From assembly GCA_905372865.1 (NCBI GenBank), contig CAJPQT010000001.1, positions 1 to 64,000 of the forward strand: DNA of 64,000 bases. Direction: 5' to 3'. Under the pieces are notes generated by a model. The model was not told where the DNA came from and ran no database searches. It saw only the letters and a list, made by a program, of their open reading frames with translations. Positions within the stretch are counted from its first letter, which is position 1. The number at the start of each line of letters is the position of its first letter. The stretch is from an uncultured Centipeda sp. (GTDB lineage Bacteria; Bacillota; Negativicutes; Selenomonadales; Selenomonadaceae). This document shows positions 16,517 through 26,049 of this stretch, piece after piece. The translations under genes were made by a program, and so were the position numbers.

Positions 16517-17457
16517 TGAAGAGAGTTCTTGCTGTAATTTTCTCCTTGATGCTCTTCATGACGGCAGGCTGTGGACCGGAACAGCAGGGAAAGGATACGA
16601 AACTGTCAAAGCTGACCATTGGTCTGATGCCTGATACGGACTCCATTCCCTTCATCATTGCAGCAGAGCGCGGATATTTCGCAGAGGAGGGGGTCGAGGT
16701 CGAACTTGTTCCCTTCAAGAGTGCAATGGAGCGTGATGCAGCTCTGCAAAGCGGAAATCTTGACGGCGCAGTTTCCGATCTGCTTGCCGTCATTTTTGCG
16801 CGTTCTGGCGGTTTTTCCATGCATGCAGTATCCTATACAGACGGAAACTACAATCTCGTTGCGGGAGGAAATGCGGGGATTTCCGCTGCTGCGGATCTGC
16901 GTGGAAAGGAGATTGCCATCTCTCGTAATACCATCATTGAATACGTGACCGATGAAATTCTCTCCGTCAACGGCATGAAGGAACAAGATGTCTCCAAGGT
17001 CGTGATTCCGCAGATTCCCGTGCGCCTCGAGATGCTGCAGAGCGGCAATCTTGCGGCGGCAGTTCTGCCGGAGCCAATGGCGAGCGTTGCCGTGGCATCG
17101 GGCAGTCGCTATGTAACGGGGGCGGGTGATCTCGGTATCAATCCGGGGGTGATCGTATTTACGGACACCTCCATCAATGAGAAGGCGCAGTCCATTCGAG
17201 CAATGTATCGTGCCTATAATAAGGCTGTTAAATATCTCAATGATACACCGCGTGCGGAGTATATCGATCTCGTGATGGAAAAGAGCGGCTTTCCCGCCCC
17301 CGCACGTGATGCTCTCGACCTCAAGCCTTACCATTCTGCGGGACTTCCGGCAGAAAAGGACGTAGAGGAGGCAGTACGCTGGGTAAAGAGCAAGGAGCTT
17401 GGAGGGGACTATAGCTATGACGATCTTGTCTCCAAGCTGCTTACGGAGGAGAAATAA
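16513..17457 (+). CDS. ABC transporter substrate-binding lipoprotein, NitT/TauT (NMT1/SsuA-like) type
   Basis: The 314-residue protein has a lipoprotein signal peptide with lipobox FMTAGC (lipidated Cys20). The mature part follows the SsuA/NMT1 pattern: LTIGLMPDTDSIPFIIAAERGYFAEEGV (shown here in two overlapping reads as LTIGLMPDTDSIPF and AAERGYFAEEG), then LVPFKSAMERDAALQSG, GKEIAISR and ALPEPMA-like VLPEPMAS. It should sit on the outer face of the inner membrane. No permease or ATPase gene is adjacent, so it is an orphan. The ligand is unknown; the polyamine genes downstream are a hint only. Confidence 0.82.
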   Translation: MMKRVLAVIFSLMLFMTAGCGPEQQGKDTKLSKLTIGLMPDTDSIPFIIAAERGYFAEEGVEVELVPFKSAMERDAALQSGNLDGAVSDLLAVIFARSGGFSMHAVSYTDGNYNLVAGGNAGISAAADLRGKEIAISRNTIIEYVTDEILSVNGMKEQDVSKVVIPQIPVRLEMLQSGNLAAAVLPEPMASVAVASGSRYVTGAGDLGINPGVIVFTDTSINEKAQSIRAMYRAYNKAVKYLNDTPRAEYIDLVMEKSGFPAPARDALDLKPYHSAGLPAEKDVEEAVRWVKSKELGGDYSYDDLVSKLLTEEK

Positions 17458-18911
17458 TGCCGTATCTCTCCCAGACGAGCGCACCCATTCAGGAGGCGCT
17501 GGAACGGATGAAACGCGCACGGCTTGTGCCCTTTGACGTGCCGGGGCACAAGCGCGGGCGCGGTAATCCCGAACTCGCCGCATTTCTTGGAAGCGCGTGT
17601 TTGGATGTCGATGTCAACTCGATGAAGATGCTCGACAACCTCTGTCATCCGGTCTCGGTGATTCGGGACGCGGAGATCTTGGCAGCAGAGGCATTCCGTG
17701 CGGCACATGCATTCTTCATGGTGAGCGGTACAACGGGCTCGGTACAGGCGATGGTGCTCTCGGCGGTGGGGCGCGGCGATAAGATCATCATGCCGCGCAA
17801 TGTCCATCGGAGCGCGATCAACGCGCTCATCCTCTGCGGTGCGATTCCGATCTATGTGAATCCCGGCATTGACGATATGCTCGGGATTGCGCTCGGTATG
17901 CGCGTGGAGGATGTTGCTGCGGCGATTGCACGACATCCCGATGCAAAGGCGGTCTTTGTCAACAATCCGACGTATTATGGAATCTGCTCTGACCTCCGCG
18001 CGATTACGGAGCTTGCACATGCGCACGGGATGAAGGTGCTTGTGGACGAGGCACACGGCACACATCTGTATTTCAGTGACCGCCTTCCTGTTGCAGCGAT
18101 GGATGCAGGCGCAGACATGGCGGCAATCAGTATGCACAAATCCGGCGGCTCGCTGACGCAGAGTTCTCTCCTCCTCTGTTCGGACTCCATGCCGCTTGGT
18201 TATGTGCACCAGATTATCAACATCACGCAGACCACAAGTGCATCCTATCTGCTCCTCGCGAGCCTCGACATCAGTCGGCGGAATCTTGCGCTGCGTGGAC
18301 GGGAGGTCATCGATAAGATCATCGACCTCGTTGCGTATGCGCGTGATGAGATCAATACCATTGGCGATTACTATGCCTACGGACGTGAGCTGATCGACGG
18401 CTCTGCAGTATATGACTTCGACACGACGAAGCTGTCCATTTTCACGCGTGCAACGGGGCTTGCGGGGATTGAGGTCTACGACATCCTGCGCGATGACTAC
18501 GACATCCAGACGGAGTTCGGGGATATTGCCAATCTGCTCGCCTATGTCTCGGTCGGGGATCGCCCGAAGGACATCGAACGCCTTGTCGCGGCACTGGCGG
18601 AGATTCGGCGCAACTACCGCAAGGATCCATCCAAGACCCTCAAGATGGAATATATCGATCCTACGGTCATCTGCGGTCCGCAGGATGCGTTCTATGGAGC
18701 GAAGGAGTCTCTGCCCATTGCAGAAACATGCGGACGAATATGCAGTGAGTTCGTCATGTGCTATCCTCCGGGCATTCCAATTCTCGCCCCGGGGGAGCAG
18801 ATCACGGAGGAGATCCTGACCTATATCCGCTATGCCAAGAAGAAGGGCTGTCAAATCACGGGGCCAGAGGATATGAGCATACGAAAACTCAATGTGATGA
18901 CGGAGCGTTAA
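17457..18911 (+). CDS. speA: Fold-type I Orn/Lys/Arg decarboxylase, probably arginine decarboxylase
   Basis: The 484-residue PLP enzyme has the short architecture of Bacillus SpeA: VPFDVPGHKRG near the N terminus, FFMVSGTTGSVQAM, the cofactor aspartate in VLVDEAHGTH and the PLP lysine K228 in SMHKSGGSLTQ. Substrate among arginine, lysine and ornithine cannot be read from sequence. The directly following speE and speB favour arginine to agmatine. It shares one base with the upstream lipoprotein gene. Confidence 0.85.
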   Translation: MPYLSQTSAPIQEALERMKRARLVPFDVPGHKRGRGNPELAAFLGSACLDVDVNSMKMLDNLCHPVSVIRDAEILAAEAFRAAHAFFMVSGTTGSVQAMVLSAVGRGDKIIMPRNVHRSAINALILCGAIPIYVNPGIDDMLGIALGMRVEDVAAAIARHPDAKAVFVNNPTYYGICSDLRAITELAHAHGMKVLVDEAHGTHLYFSDRLPVAAMDAGADMAAISMHKSGGSLTQSSLLLCSDSMPLGYVHQIINITQTTSASYLLLASLDISRRNLALRGREVIDKIIDLVAYARDEINTIGDYYAYGRELIDGSAVYDFDTTKLSIFTRATGLAGIEVYDILRDDYDIQTEFGDIANLLAYVSVGDRPKDIERLVAALAEIRRNYRKDPSKTLKMEYIDPTVICGPQDAFYGAKESLPIAETCGRICSEFVMCYPPGIPILAPGEQITEEILTYIRYAKKKGCQITGPEDMSIRKLNVMTER

Positions 18912-19775
18912 ATGATGGAATTTTGGTACACAGAACAACATACACCGGATGTGCGCTTCTCGATTCGCGTCAATCGTCAGCTCTACAGCGGACAGAGTGA
19001 GTTTCAGCGGATTGATGTGTTTGAGTCGCCCGAGTTTGGACGATTTTTGACGCTCGACGGCTATATGATGCTGACAGAGAAGGACGAGTTCATCTATCAT
19101 GAAATGATTGCACACGTTCCTATGTGTGTTCATCCCGAGGCAGAGAACATCCTCGTAATCGGCGGCGGCGATGGGGGAACGGTGCGCGAACTCCTGCGCT
19201 ATCCGTCCATACGACATATCGATCTCGTGGAGATCGATGAGATGGTGGTCGATGTCTGCCGTGAATACCTGCCATCGACGGCGTCATGTCTCTCGGATGA
19301 GCGCGTTCACATCCACTACGAGGACGGACTGCGCTTCGTACGCAAACCCATCGACACATACGACCTCATTATCGTGGACTCGACGGACCCATTCGGACCG
19401 GGGGAAGGTCTTTTCACGAAGGAGTTCTACGGGAACTGCTTCAAGGCTCTGAAAGAGGACGGCATCATGATCAATCAGCATGAGAGCCCATTCTACGAGC
19501 AGGATGCCTATGCAATGCAGCGCATGCACCAGCGCATTGTACATTCGTTCCCATTCAGCCGTGTCTACCAAGTACATATACCAACCTATCCATCGGGACA
19601 TTGGCTCTTCGGATTCTCATCGAAGAATCGCCGCCCCGTGGAGGGCGTGGACTTTGCACGTTGGAAGTCGCTCGGCATAAAGACACGCTACTATAACACA
19701 CAGCTGCATGCAGCTGCATTTGCTCTGCCGAACTATGTAGAGGAGATACTCGAAGATGTGGAACCGCAACATTGA
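18912..19775 (+). CDS. speE: Spermidine synthase (polyamine aminopropyltransferase)
   Basis: SpeE transfers an aminopropyl group from decarboxylated SAM to putrescine. At 287 residues it has WYTEQHTPDVRFSI at the N terminus, the substrate loop LDGYMMLTEKDEFIYHEM, the SAM-type GGGDGGTVRE and the DSTDPFGPGEGLF segment, followed by IPTYPSGHW. The start is one of two tandem ATGs (18912 or 18915). No SAM decarboxylase (speD) gene is visible in the window. It overlaps speB by 20 bases. Confidence 0.93.
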   Translation: MMEFWYTEQHTPDVRFSIRVNRQLYSGQSEFQRIDVFESPEFGRFLTLDGYMMLTEKDEFIYHEMIAHVPMCVHPEAENILVIGGGDGGTVRELLRYPSIRHIDLVEIDEMVVDVCREYLPSTASCLSDERVHIHYEDGLRFVRKPIDTYDLIIVDSTDPFGPGEGLFTKEFYGNCFKALKEDGIMINQHESPFYEQDAYAMQRMHQRIVHSFPFSRVYQVHIPTYPSGHWLFGFSSKNRRPVEGVDFARWKSLGIKTRYYNTQLHAAAFALPNYVEEILEDVEPQH

Positions 19776-20637
19776 AACGTTTCTCGGATGTGACGGGACG
19801 TATGAGGACAGCCATATCGTGATCTTCGGCGCACCGTTTGACTCGACGACATCCTATCGCCCCGGAACGCGCTTTGCTGCGCGTACGATGCGTGCAGAGT
19901 CCTACGGACTGGAGACGTACAGCCCCTATCAGGATCTCGATCTTGAGGATGCACACGCATTTGACGGCGGCGATTTGGAGCTCCCGTTCGGAGACACGGA
20001 GCGTGCGCTTGCTATGATCCATACATTTTCAAGGAATATATTGATGGACGGACGGCTGCCGCTGCTGATCGGCGGCGAACATCTTGTAAGCCTGCCCGCA
20101 ATCAAGGCGGCGGCAGAGAAATATCCCGATCTTGCCGTGATCCACTTCGATGCACATACGGATCTCAGAGACGAATATCTCGGCAATCACCTCTCTCATG
20201 CGACGGTAATCCGCCGTGTCTGGGATTTCCTCGGCGACGGACGCATTCATCAGTTCGGCATTCGCAGCGGGGAGCGTGCGGAGTGGCAGTGGGCACGCGC
20301 AGGACATACGAATATCCATCCGTTCACCTTTTCCGGACTATCCGAGACGATTTCGGGGCTCAAGGATTGTCCCGTCTATCTCACCATTGACCTTGATGTG
20401 CTCGATCCATCCGCATTCCCCGGAACCGGAACCCCAGAGGCGGGCGGCGTAACCTTCATCGAACTCATGAAGGCTGCTCTTTCCGTCATTCATGGGTGCA
20501 ATGTCGTTGCCTGTGACATGGTCGAACTCTCACCGCCGCTCGATGCGAGCGGCACATCGACGGCGACGGCGCTCAAGCTCCTGCGGGAGATGATCCTTGC
20601 GCTCGAGACAGATTTTCTTCGCCCGCATACAGTATGA
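19756..20637 (+). CDS. speB: Agmatinase
   Basis: Agmatinase hydrolyses agmatine to putrescine and urea. The 293-residue ureohydrolase carries the binuclear manganese motifs GGEHLVS, HFDAHTDLRD and TIDLDVLDPS. Together with speA and speE it completes arginine to agmatine to putrescine to spermidine. It is the last gene of the operon that starts at mnmA. No clear terminator follows before the gatC promoter. Confidence 0.9.
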   Translation: MWNRNIETFLGCDGTYEDSHIVIFGAPFDSTTSYRPGTRFAARTMRAESYGLETYSPYQDLDLEDAHAFDGGDLELPFGDTERALAMIHTFSRNILMDGRLPLLIGGEHLVSLPAIKAAAEKYPDLAVIHFDAHTDLRDEYLGNHLSHATVIRRVWDFLGDGRIHQFGIRSGERAEWQWARAGHTNIHPFTFSGLSETISGLKDCPVYLTIDLDVLDPSAFPGTGTPEAGGVTFIELMKAALSVIHGCNVVACDMVELSPPLDASGTSTATALKLLREMILALETDFLRPHTV

Positions 20638-20647
20638 GGATTTTCGT

Positions 20648-20676
20648 TTGATACCTGCGGAGCGATTTGCTATAAT
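20648..20676 (+). promoter_or_regulatory. Promoter of the gatCAB operon
   Basis: TTGATA (20648-20653) and TATAAT (20671-20676) are separated by 17 bases, 33 bases upstream of the gatC ATG at 20710. This favours 20710 over the ATG at 20686, which would leave almost no leader. Confidence 0.7.
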
Positions 20677-20709
20677 GATTCGGATATGACAAAGAAAGAC
20701 GGTGGCGGC

Positions 20710-21000
20710 ATGAAGGTAACGGAACAGGATCTCATGACAACGGCGCATCTCTCGCGCCTTGCGATTCCTGCGGAGGAAAAAGAAGAAGCACTCAAAACAT
20801 TGGGGGATTTTCTAACGTATGTGGATAATCTATCTAGTGTCGATACAGAGCATGTGCATCCAACGACGTATGCACTTCCCATCGAGAATGTCTTCCGTGC
20901 CGATGAGGTGCGCCCGTCCCTTTCCAACGAGGCGGCACTCTCGAATGCTCCTCTTGCAGAGGACGGCTATTTCAAAGTACCGAAGGTACTCGAGGGATAA
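20710..21000 (+). CDS. gatC: Asp-tRNA(Asn)/Glu-tRNA(Gln) amidotransferase subunit C
   Basis: The 96-residue GatC stabilises the GatAB amidotransferase. The start MKVTEQDLMTTAHLSRLAI and the C-terminal LRADEV-like VFRADEVRPSL with APLAEDGYFKVPKVLEG are diagnostic. An ATG 24 bases upstream is in frame but too close to the promoter. gatA follows after a 12-base gap carrying AAGGAGG. Confidence 0.93.
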   Translation: MKVTEQDLMTTAHLSRLAIPAEEKEEALKTLGDFLTYVDNLSSVDTEHVHPTTYALPIENVFRADEVRPSLSNEAALSNAPLAEDGYFKVPKVLEG

Positions 21001-21012
21001 GGAGGAGCTGTT

Positions 21013-22479
21013 TTGAGCCTATATGAAAAACCGGCGCATATCCTGCACGATATGCTTACACGCAAGGAGATCAGCGCACGCGAACTGACAGAAAACATAC
21101 TTTCGCGCATGGACGCGGTCGAAAACGAAATCGGCGCATATCTTTTGGAAAATCGTGAGGAGGCACTTGCCGCGGCGGATCGCGTGGATACGAAGATTTC
21201 AGCGGGGGAGGAGATTTCTTTCCTCGCAGGTATCCCGGGCGCAATTAAGGACAATATCTGTACGAAGGGCGTGCGCACGACAGCAGGCTCAAAGATTCTG
21301 GAGAACTTTGTCCCCCCCTATGATGCTACGGTTATGACAAAACTGCATGATGCGGACGCTGTCATCCTTGGTAAGACAAATCTCGACGAGTTTGCAATGG
21401 GCGGCTCGACGGAGAACTCTGCCTATCACCCGACCCATAATCCGTGGGACACGGAGCGTGTCCCCGGCGGATCGTCGGGCGGCAGTGCGGCGGCGGTTGC
21501 ATCTGGGACGGCGATCTGGGCGCTTGGCAGCGATACGGGTGGCTCGATTCGTCAGCCTGCCTCGTTCTGCGGCATTGTCGGGCTGAAGCCGACCTATGGG
21601 CGCGTCTCCCGCTACGGACTTATGGCGTATGCCTCCTCCCTCGATCAGATCGGACCACTCACACGCGATGTCACGGATGCCGCGCACCTCATGAACGTCA
21701 TTGCGGGGCACGATGTCATGGACTCGACCGCAAGCAGGGCAGATGTGCCGGACTATACAAAGGCATTGCAAAACGACGTAAAGGGTCTCAAGATTGGTCT
21801 GCCCAAGGAATACTTCATCTCGGGAATGGACAGCGATGTCGAAGCCTCTGTCCGCAAGGCGATTGCGGATATTGAAGCGATGGGGGCGGACGTGCGCGAG
21901 ATTTCGCTCCCGCACACGGACTATGCCGTCTCGACCTATTATCTGATCGCACCCGCAGAGGCGGCGACCAATCTCGAGCGTTACGATGGTGTCAGCTACG
22001 GTGCGCGTGTGGACGGCGAAGACCTCGTTGATATGATGACGCGTACGCGCACGGAGAAATTCGGTGCTGAGGTCAAACGCCGCATCCTCATCGGCAACTA
22101 TGCTCTTTCAGCGGGCTACTACGACGCATACTATCTCAAGGCACTCAAGGTGCGGACGCTCATTCAGCAGGACTTCACGCGTGCCTTTGAAGAGGTCGAT
22201 GTCATTATGACACCGACCGCGCCGACCCCCGCCTATAAGATTGGCGAGATGACGAGCCCCCTGCAGATGTACCTGCAGGACATCTCGACCGTGCCTCTCA
22301 ACCTTGCGGGGCTGCCCGGTATTTCTGTACCCTGTGGTTTTACAGCAGCGGGACTTCCCATCGGACTGCAGATCATCGGCCGTCCGCTCGCGGAGGAGAC
22401 GATCCTGCGCGCGGCATATTCCTATGAGCAGGCACATGATTTCCATACGAAAATGGCACCGATTGGAGGAAGGGCATGA
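21013..22479 (+). CDS. gatA: Asp-tRNA(Asn)/Glu-tRNA(Gln) amidotransferase subunit A
   Basis: GatA is the amidase-signature subunit that releases ammonia from glutamine. At 488 residues it shows the catalytic Lys in GAIKDNI, the cis-Ser region GSDTGGSIR and the nucleophile region GGSSGGSAAAVASG. The TTG start has a strong AAGGAGG 8 bases upstream. The stop overlaps gatB by four bases. Confidence 0.96.
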   Translation: MSLYEKPAHILHDMLTRKEISARELTENILSRMDAVENEIGAYLLENREEALAAADRVDTKISAGEEISFLAGIPGAIKDNICTKGVRTTAGSKILENFVPPYDATVMTKLHDADAVILGKTNLDEFAMGGSTENSAYHPTHNPWDTERVPGGSSGGSAAAVASGTAIWALGSDTGGSIRQPASFCGIVGLKPTYGRVSRYGLMAYASSLDQIGPLTRDVTDAAHLMNVIAGHDVMDSTASRADVPDYTKALQNDVKGLKIGLPKEYFISGMDSDVEASVRKAIADIEAMGADVREISLPHTDYAVSTYYLIAPAEAATNLERYDGVSYGARVDGEDLVDMMTRTRTEKFGAEVKRRILIGNYALSAGYYDAYYLKALKVRTLIQQDFTRAFEEVDVIMTPTAPTPAYKIGEMTSPLQMYLQDISTVPLNLAGLPGISVPCGFTAAGLPIGLQIIGRPLAEETILRAAYSYEQAHDFHTKMAPIGGRA

Positions 22480-23915
22480 AATACGAAACCGTCATCGGTC
22501 TTGAGATTCACTGTGAACTCAAGACAAAGACCAAGATTTTCTGCGGCTGTGCGACGGGCTTCGGCGCAGATCAGAATACGCATGTCTGTCCCGTCTGCCT
22601 TGGGCTTCCCGGTGTCCTGCCCGTCGTCAATCGTCAGGTCGTAAACTACGCCATCAAGGCGGGGCTTGCAACAAACTGTGAAATCAACGGGTACAGCAAG
22701 TTCGACCGCAAGAACTACTACTATCCCGACCTGCCGAAGAACTTCCAGACCTCGCAGTTCGACCTCCCGATTGCAGAGCACGGCTGGGTGGATATTGACA
22801 CGGAGGCGGGCAAGAAGCGCATTCGTCTGACCCGCATCCATATGGAGGAGGACGCAGGGAAACTCGTGCACTCCGGCACGACGATCAAGGACTCCTCCTC
22901 GTCCAACGTGGATTACAACCGTACGGGTGTCCCCCTGCTTGAAATCGTCTCCGAGCCGGATATGTCATCGGCGGAAGAAGCGCGTGCCTACATGGAGAAG
23001 ATCAAGACGATCATGGAGTACATCGATGTCTCCAACTGCCGCATGGAGGAGGGGAATCTCCGCGCAGACATTAACGTCTCTCTGCGGCCCGTTGGCTCGG
23101 ACAAGCTGGGCACGCGCACGGAGATGAAGAACATCAACTCTTTCAAGGCACTTGAGGATGCCATCAACTACGAAATTGAGCGTCAGACCGAAGTGCTCGA
23201 GGACGGTGGTCACATCATTCAGGAAACGCGCACATGGGATCCAGAGCGCGGCATCACCCTCTCCATGCGCAGCAAGGAGGAGGCACATGACTACCGCTAT
23301 ATGCCGGAGCCTGACCTGCCGCCGATTGTGACGAGCGCGGAGGAGATCGAGGCGATCCGCAAGGAACTGCCCGAGCTGCCCGATGCACGCCGTGCCCGTC
23401 TGATGGATGAAGCGGGGCTTTCCGCTTACGATGCGGGCATCATTACAAGCTCGCGTGCAATGGCGGAGTACTACGATGCCATTACGGCGACGGGCGCGGA
23501 CGCGAAACTCGCGGCAAACTGGCTGATGGGCGATCTCGCAAAGAACCTCAATGCCGAGGGCAAGACGATCGAGGAGTCGCCCGTTGATGCAAAGCGTCTC
23601 GGTGAGATGATCCTACTCATCTCGAAAGGGACGATTTCCTCGAAGATCGGGAAGACCGTTTTCAAAGAGATGTGGACATCACCCGATGCGCCTGAAAAGA
23701 TCGTTGCGGACAAGGGGCTTGTCCAGATCACCGACACAAAGGAGATCGAGGATATTGTCGATCAGGTCATCGCAGCGAACGCAAAAGCCGTCGAGGACTA
23801 CAAGGGCGGCAATAAGAAGGCAATCGGTGCGCTTGTCGGACAGGTGATGAAGCAGTCCAAGGGCAAGGCGAACCCACAGATGGTCAACGAACTCTTGGCA
23901 AAAAAACTCGGCTGA
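22476..23915 (+). CDS. gatB: Asp-tRNA(Asn)/Glu-tRNA(Gln) amidotransferase subunit B
   Basis: GatB activates the misacylated tRNA with ATP and transfers the ammonia. The 479-residue protein has the GLEIHCELKTKTKIFCGC start, PDLPKNFQTSQFDLPI, RIHMEEDAGKLVH and DYNRTGVPLLEIVSEPD, plus the C-terminal YqeY-like tail KQSKGKANPQMVNELL. Presence of GatCAB implies indirect charging of tRNA-Gln and perhaps tRNA-Asn. Confidence 0.96.
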   Translation: MKYETVIGLEIHCELKTKTKIFCGCATGFGADQNTHVCPVCLGLPGVLPVVNRQVVNYAIKAGLATNCEINGYSKFDRKNYYYPDLPKNFQTSQFDLPIAEHGWVDIDTEAGKKRIRLTRIHMEEDAGKLVHSGTTIKDSSSSNVDYNRTGVPLLEIVSEPDMSSAEEARAYMEKIKTIMEYIDVSNCRMEEGNLRADINVSLRPVGSDKLGTRTEMKNINSFKALEDAINYEIERQTEVLEDGGHIIQETRTWDPERGITLSMRSKEEAHDYRYMPEPDLPPIVTSAEEIEAIRKELPELPDARRARLMDEAGLSAYDAGIITSSRAMAEYYDAITATGADAKLAANWLMGDLAKNLNAEGKTIEESPVDAKRLGEMILLISKGTISSKIGKTVFKEMWTSPDAPEKIVADKGLVQITDTKEIEDIVDQVIAANAKAVEDYKGGNKKAIGALVGQVMKQSKGKANPQMVNELLAKKLG

Positions 23916-23919
23916 GACA

Positions 23920-23953
23920 AACAGCCTTTTCCGAAAGGGAAAGGCTGTTTTTG
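23920..23953 (+). terminator. Terminator of gatCAB
   Basis: A 13-base stem with one wobble (23920-23932 with 23937-23949) closes a GAAA tetraloop and is followed by a T run, 5 bases after the gatB stop. Confidence 0.85.
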
Positions 23954-23970
23954 TCAAAGGGGGCATTTCC

Positions 23971-24639
23971 ATGAACTATAAAGCCGCTGTATTTGATTTG
24001 GACGGAACACTTGTCAACTCACTGGACGATCTGGCGGACAGTGCCAACGCCACACTTCGCGCACACAGCTTTCCCGTGCATGAAGTGGAGGTATATCGCT
24101 ATTTCGTTGGCAACGGCTCTCGTAAACTCATCGAGCGAATTCTGCCGGAGGAATACGCTGCAGATATGGCTTTCGTAGAGCAATTTATGTCTGACTACAA
24201 GGACTGCTACGCGCAGAATCTGCTCCAAAAGACGAAGCCATACGACGGCATTATGGAGATGCTTGAGGAACTACGACGACGCGGTATTCCGATGGCAGTC
24301 TGCACGAACAAACATCAGTCTGCGGCAGAGATGATTGTGAAGACGCTTTTCCCGCACGGTATTTTTCAGGAAATCATCGGCGATCAGGAAGGACTGCCGC
24401 GTAAGCCCGACCCGCAAAAGGTGCTTCACATCATGAGAAATTTTGGCGTTACGGGAGAGCAGACCGCATATTTTGGCGATACAGACGTGGATATGGACAC
24501 AGCACGCAATGCACGAGCGTTTGCGGTCGGCGTTCTCTGGGGATTCCGACCAGAGGAGGAACTCGTGGCACATGGGGCAGATATTCTCTTGACACACCCG
24601 ATGGAACTATTTGAAAAGGTGACGTTTGCAGAGCGATGA
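23971..24639 (+). CDS. HAD-superfamily phosphatase, Gph-like
   Basis: The 222-residue protein has the HAD motifs VFDLDGTLVNS (nucleophile Asp9, Asp11), VCTNK, RKPDPQKV and FGDTDVDMDTARNA, and the helical cap typical of phosphoglycolate phosphatase and pyrophosphatase PpaX. Phosphoglycolate, pyrophosphate or another small phosphate could be the substrate. The gene starts right after the gatB terminator and overlaps rlmD by four bases. Confidence 0.85.
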   Translation: MNYKAAVFDLDGTLVNSLDDLADSANATLRAHSFPVHEVEVYRYFVGNGSRKLIERILPEEYAADMAFVEQFMSDYKDCYAQNLLQKTKPYDGIMEMLEELRRRGIPMAVCTNKHQSAAEMIVKTLFPHGIFQEIIGDQEGLPRKPDPQKVLHIMRNFGVTGEQTAYFGDTDVDMDTARNARAFAVGVLWGFRPEEELVAHGADILLTHPMELFEKVTFAER

Positions 24640-26033
24640 AACATAGAAAAGCGATAAAGCAAGCCGCGCAGACGATTCCCGTCTGCAAAGGGCGAACCTA
24701 TGAACTTCAAATTGACCGCCTCGGGACAAGCGGGGAGGGAGTCGGACGCTATGACAACTTTACTGTCTTTGTCCCGAATGCGCTCCCAGGCGAGACTGTC
24801 TCCGTCATCATAGAAGAAGTAAAGAACAGCTATGCACGCGGACGCATCAAGCAGATCCTGCATGAGAGTGTCGATCGCGTTGCCCCCCTCTGTGAACTCT
24901 ACGAGGAATGCGGCGGCTGTCAGCTCCAACACCTCTCCTATGAGGCTCAGCTGCGTACAAAACGTGCACAGGTCGCAGACGCACTGATCCATATCGGTAA
25001 ACTTCCGCAAATTCCCGTGATGGAAACGCTGCGTGCAGAAGAACCGTGGAACTATCGGAACAAGATGCAGTTTCCGATTGGGCGAAATAGCGGTCGGATC
25101 GTAATTGGCTGCTTTGCACAGGGCAGTCACACAATTATCAATACGGAAAACTGCCATATCCAACGTGCGAAGAACAATGACCTAGCAAATGCTGCACGTG
25201 AGATTGCAGAGCAGCTTCATATTCCTGTCTATAACGAGGACACCCACAAGGGCATTCTGCGCCACATTGTCGGGCGCGTCGGACGCAGCAACGATCTCAT
25301 GGCGGTCATCGTCACCGCAACCAAGCAGCTGCCACGTGCCAAGGACTTTGTTCGCATGATGCGCGAGCGTCTGCCAAACCTTGTCAGTGTCCATCAGAAT
25401 ATCCAGACCTATCGCAACAACGTCATCATGGGGCGCGACACACAGCTGCTCTGGGGACAACCGACGATTATCGATTCTTTGGGGCGGCTGAACTTCCACA
25501 TCTCGCCGCGCTCCTTCTTTCAGGTCAATACAAAACAGGCAGAACGCCTTTACGAGCAGGCACTCGCCTATGCCGACCTGCATGGAACAGAAACGGTTAT
25601 CGACGCCTATTGCGGCACGGGAACAATCACGTTGTTTCTTGCCCAAAAAGCGCGAAAGGTCTACGGCATCGAAATCGTACAGCCCGCCATCCTCGACGCG
25701 CGAAAAAATGCACGTGACAACCATGTAAAGAACGCCGAGTTCATCGTGGGCGATGCGACCGCCGTCATGCCTGCACTCTACAAGCAGGGCATTCGCCCCG
25801 ATGTCGTCGTCGTTGATCCGCCGCGTGCCGGCTGCACGGAGACCGTCCTACGCACCTTCGCCAACATGAAGCCACAGCGTATCGTTTATGTCTCCTGCAA
25901 TCCTGCAACACTCGCACGCGATCTCGCCATCCTGAAAGAACTCGGTTATCTTGCGCAGGAAGTTCAGCCAGTGGATCTCTTTCCACAGACTTCGCACGTT
26001 GAGAACGTTTGCCTGCTAAGAAAACAAAAATAA
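24636..26033 (+). CDS. rlmD: 23S rRNA (uracil-C5)-methyltransferase, RlmD/RlmC type
   Basis: The 465-residue protein has an N-terminal TRAM domain (about residues 20-75), an iron-sulphur cysteine cluster (CELYEECGGC), the SAM motif DAYCGTGTITLFLA, VVDPPRAGC and the catalytic region YVSCNPATLARDL. The family methylates U1939 or U747 in 23S rRNA; several paralogues with slightly different targets exist in Firmicutes, so the exact site is uncertain. It overlaps the phosphatase gene upstream. Confidence 0.88.
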   Translation: MKHRKAIKQAAQTIPVCKGRTYELQIDRLGTSGEGVGRYDNFTVFVPNALPGETVSVIIEEVKNSYARGRIKQILHESVDRVAPLCELYEECGGCQLQHLSYEAQLRTKRAQVADALIHIGKLPQIPVMETLRAEEPWNYRNKMQFPIGRNSGRIVIGCFAQGSHTIINTENCHIQRAKNNDLANAAREIAEQLHIPVYNEDTHKGILRHIVGRVGRSNDLMAVIVTATKQLPRAKDFVRMMRERLPNLVSVHQNIQTYRNNVIMGRDTQLLWGQPTIIDSLGRLNFHISPRSFFQVNTKQAERLYEQALAYADLHGTETVIDAYCGTGTITLFLAQKARKVYGIEIVQPAILDARKNARDNHVKNAEFIVGDATAVMPALYKQGIRPDVVVVDPPRAGCTETVLRTFANMKPQRIVYVSCNPATLARDLAILKELGYLAQEVQPVDLFPQTSHVENVCLLRKQK

Positions 26034-26049
26034 ATGAAAGGGACAAATC

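Noticed and set aside
17415..19217. A 600-codon minus-strand frame opposite speA and speE
   Set aside because: Shadow of conserved genes, no ribosome binding site, composition rich in His, Arg and Cys.
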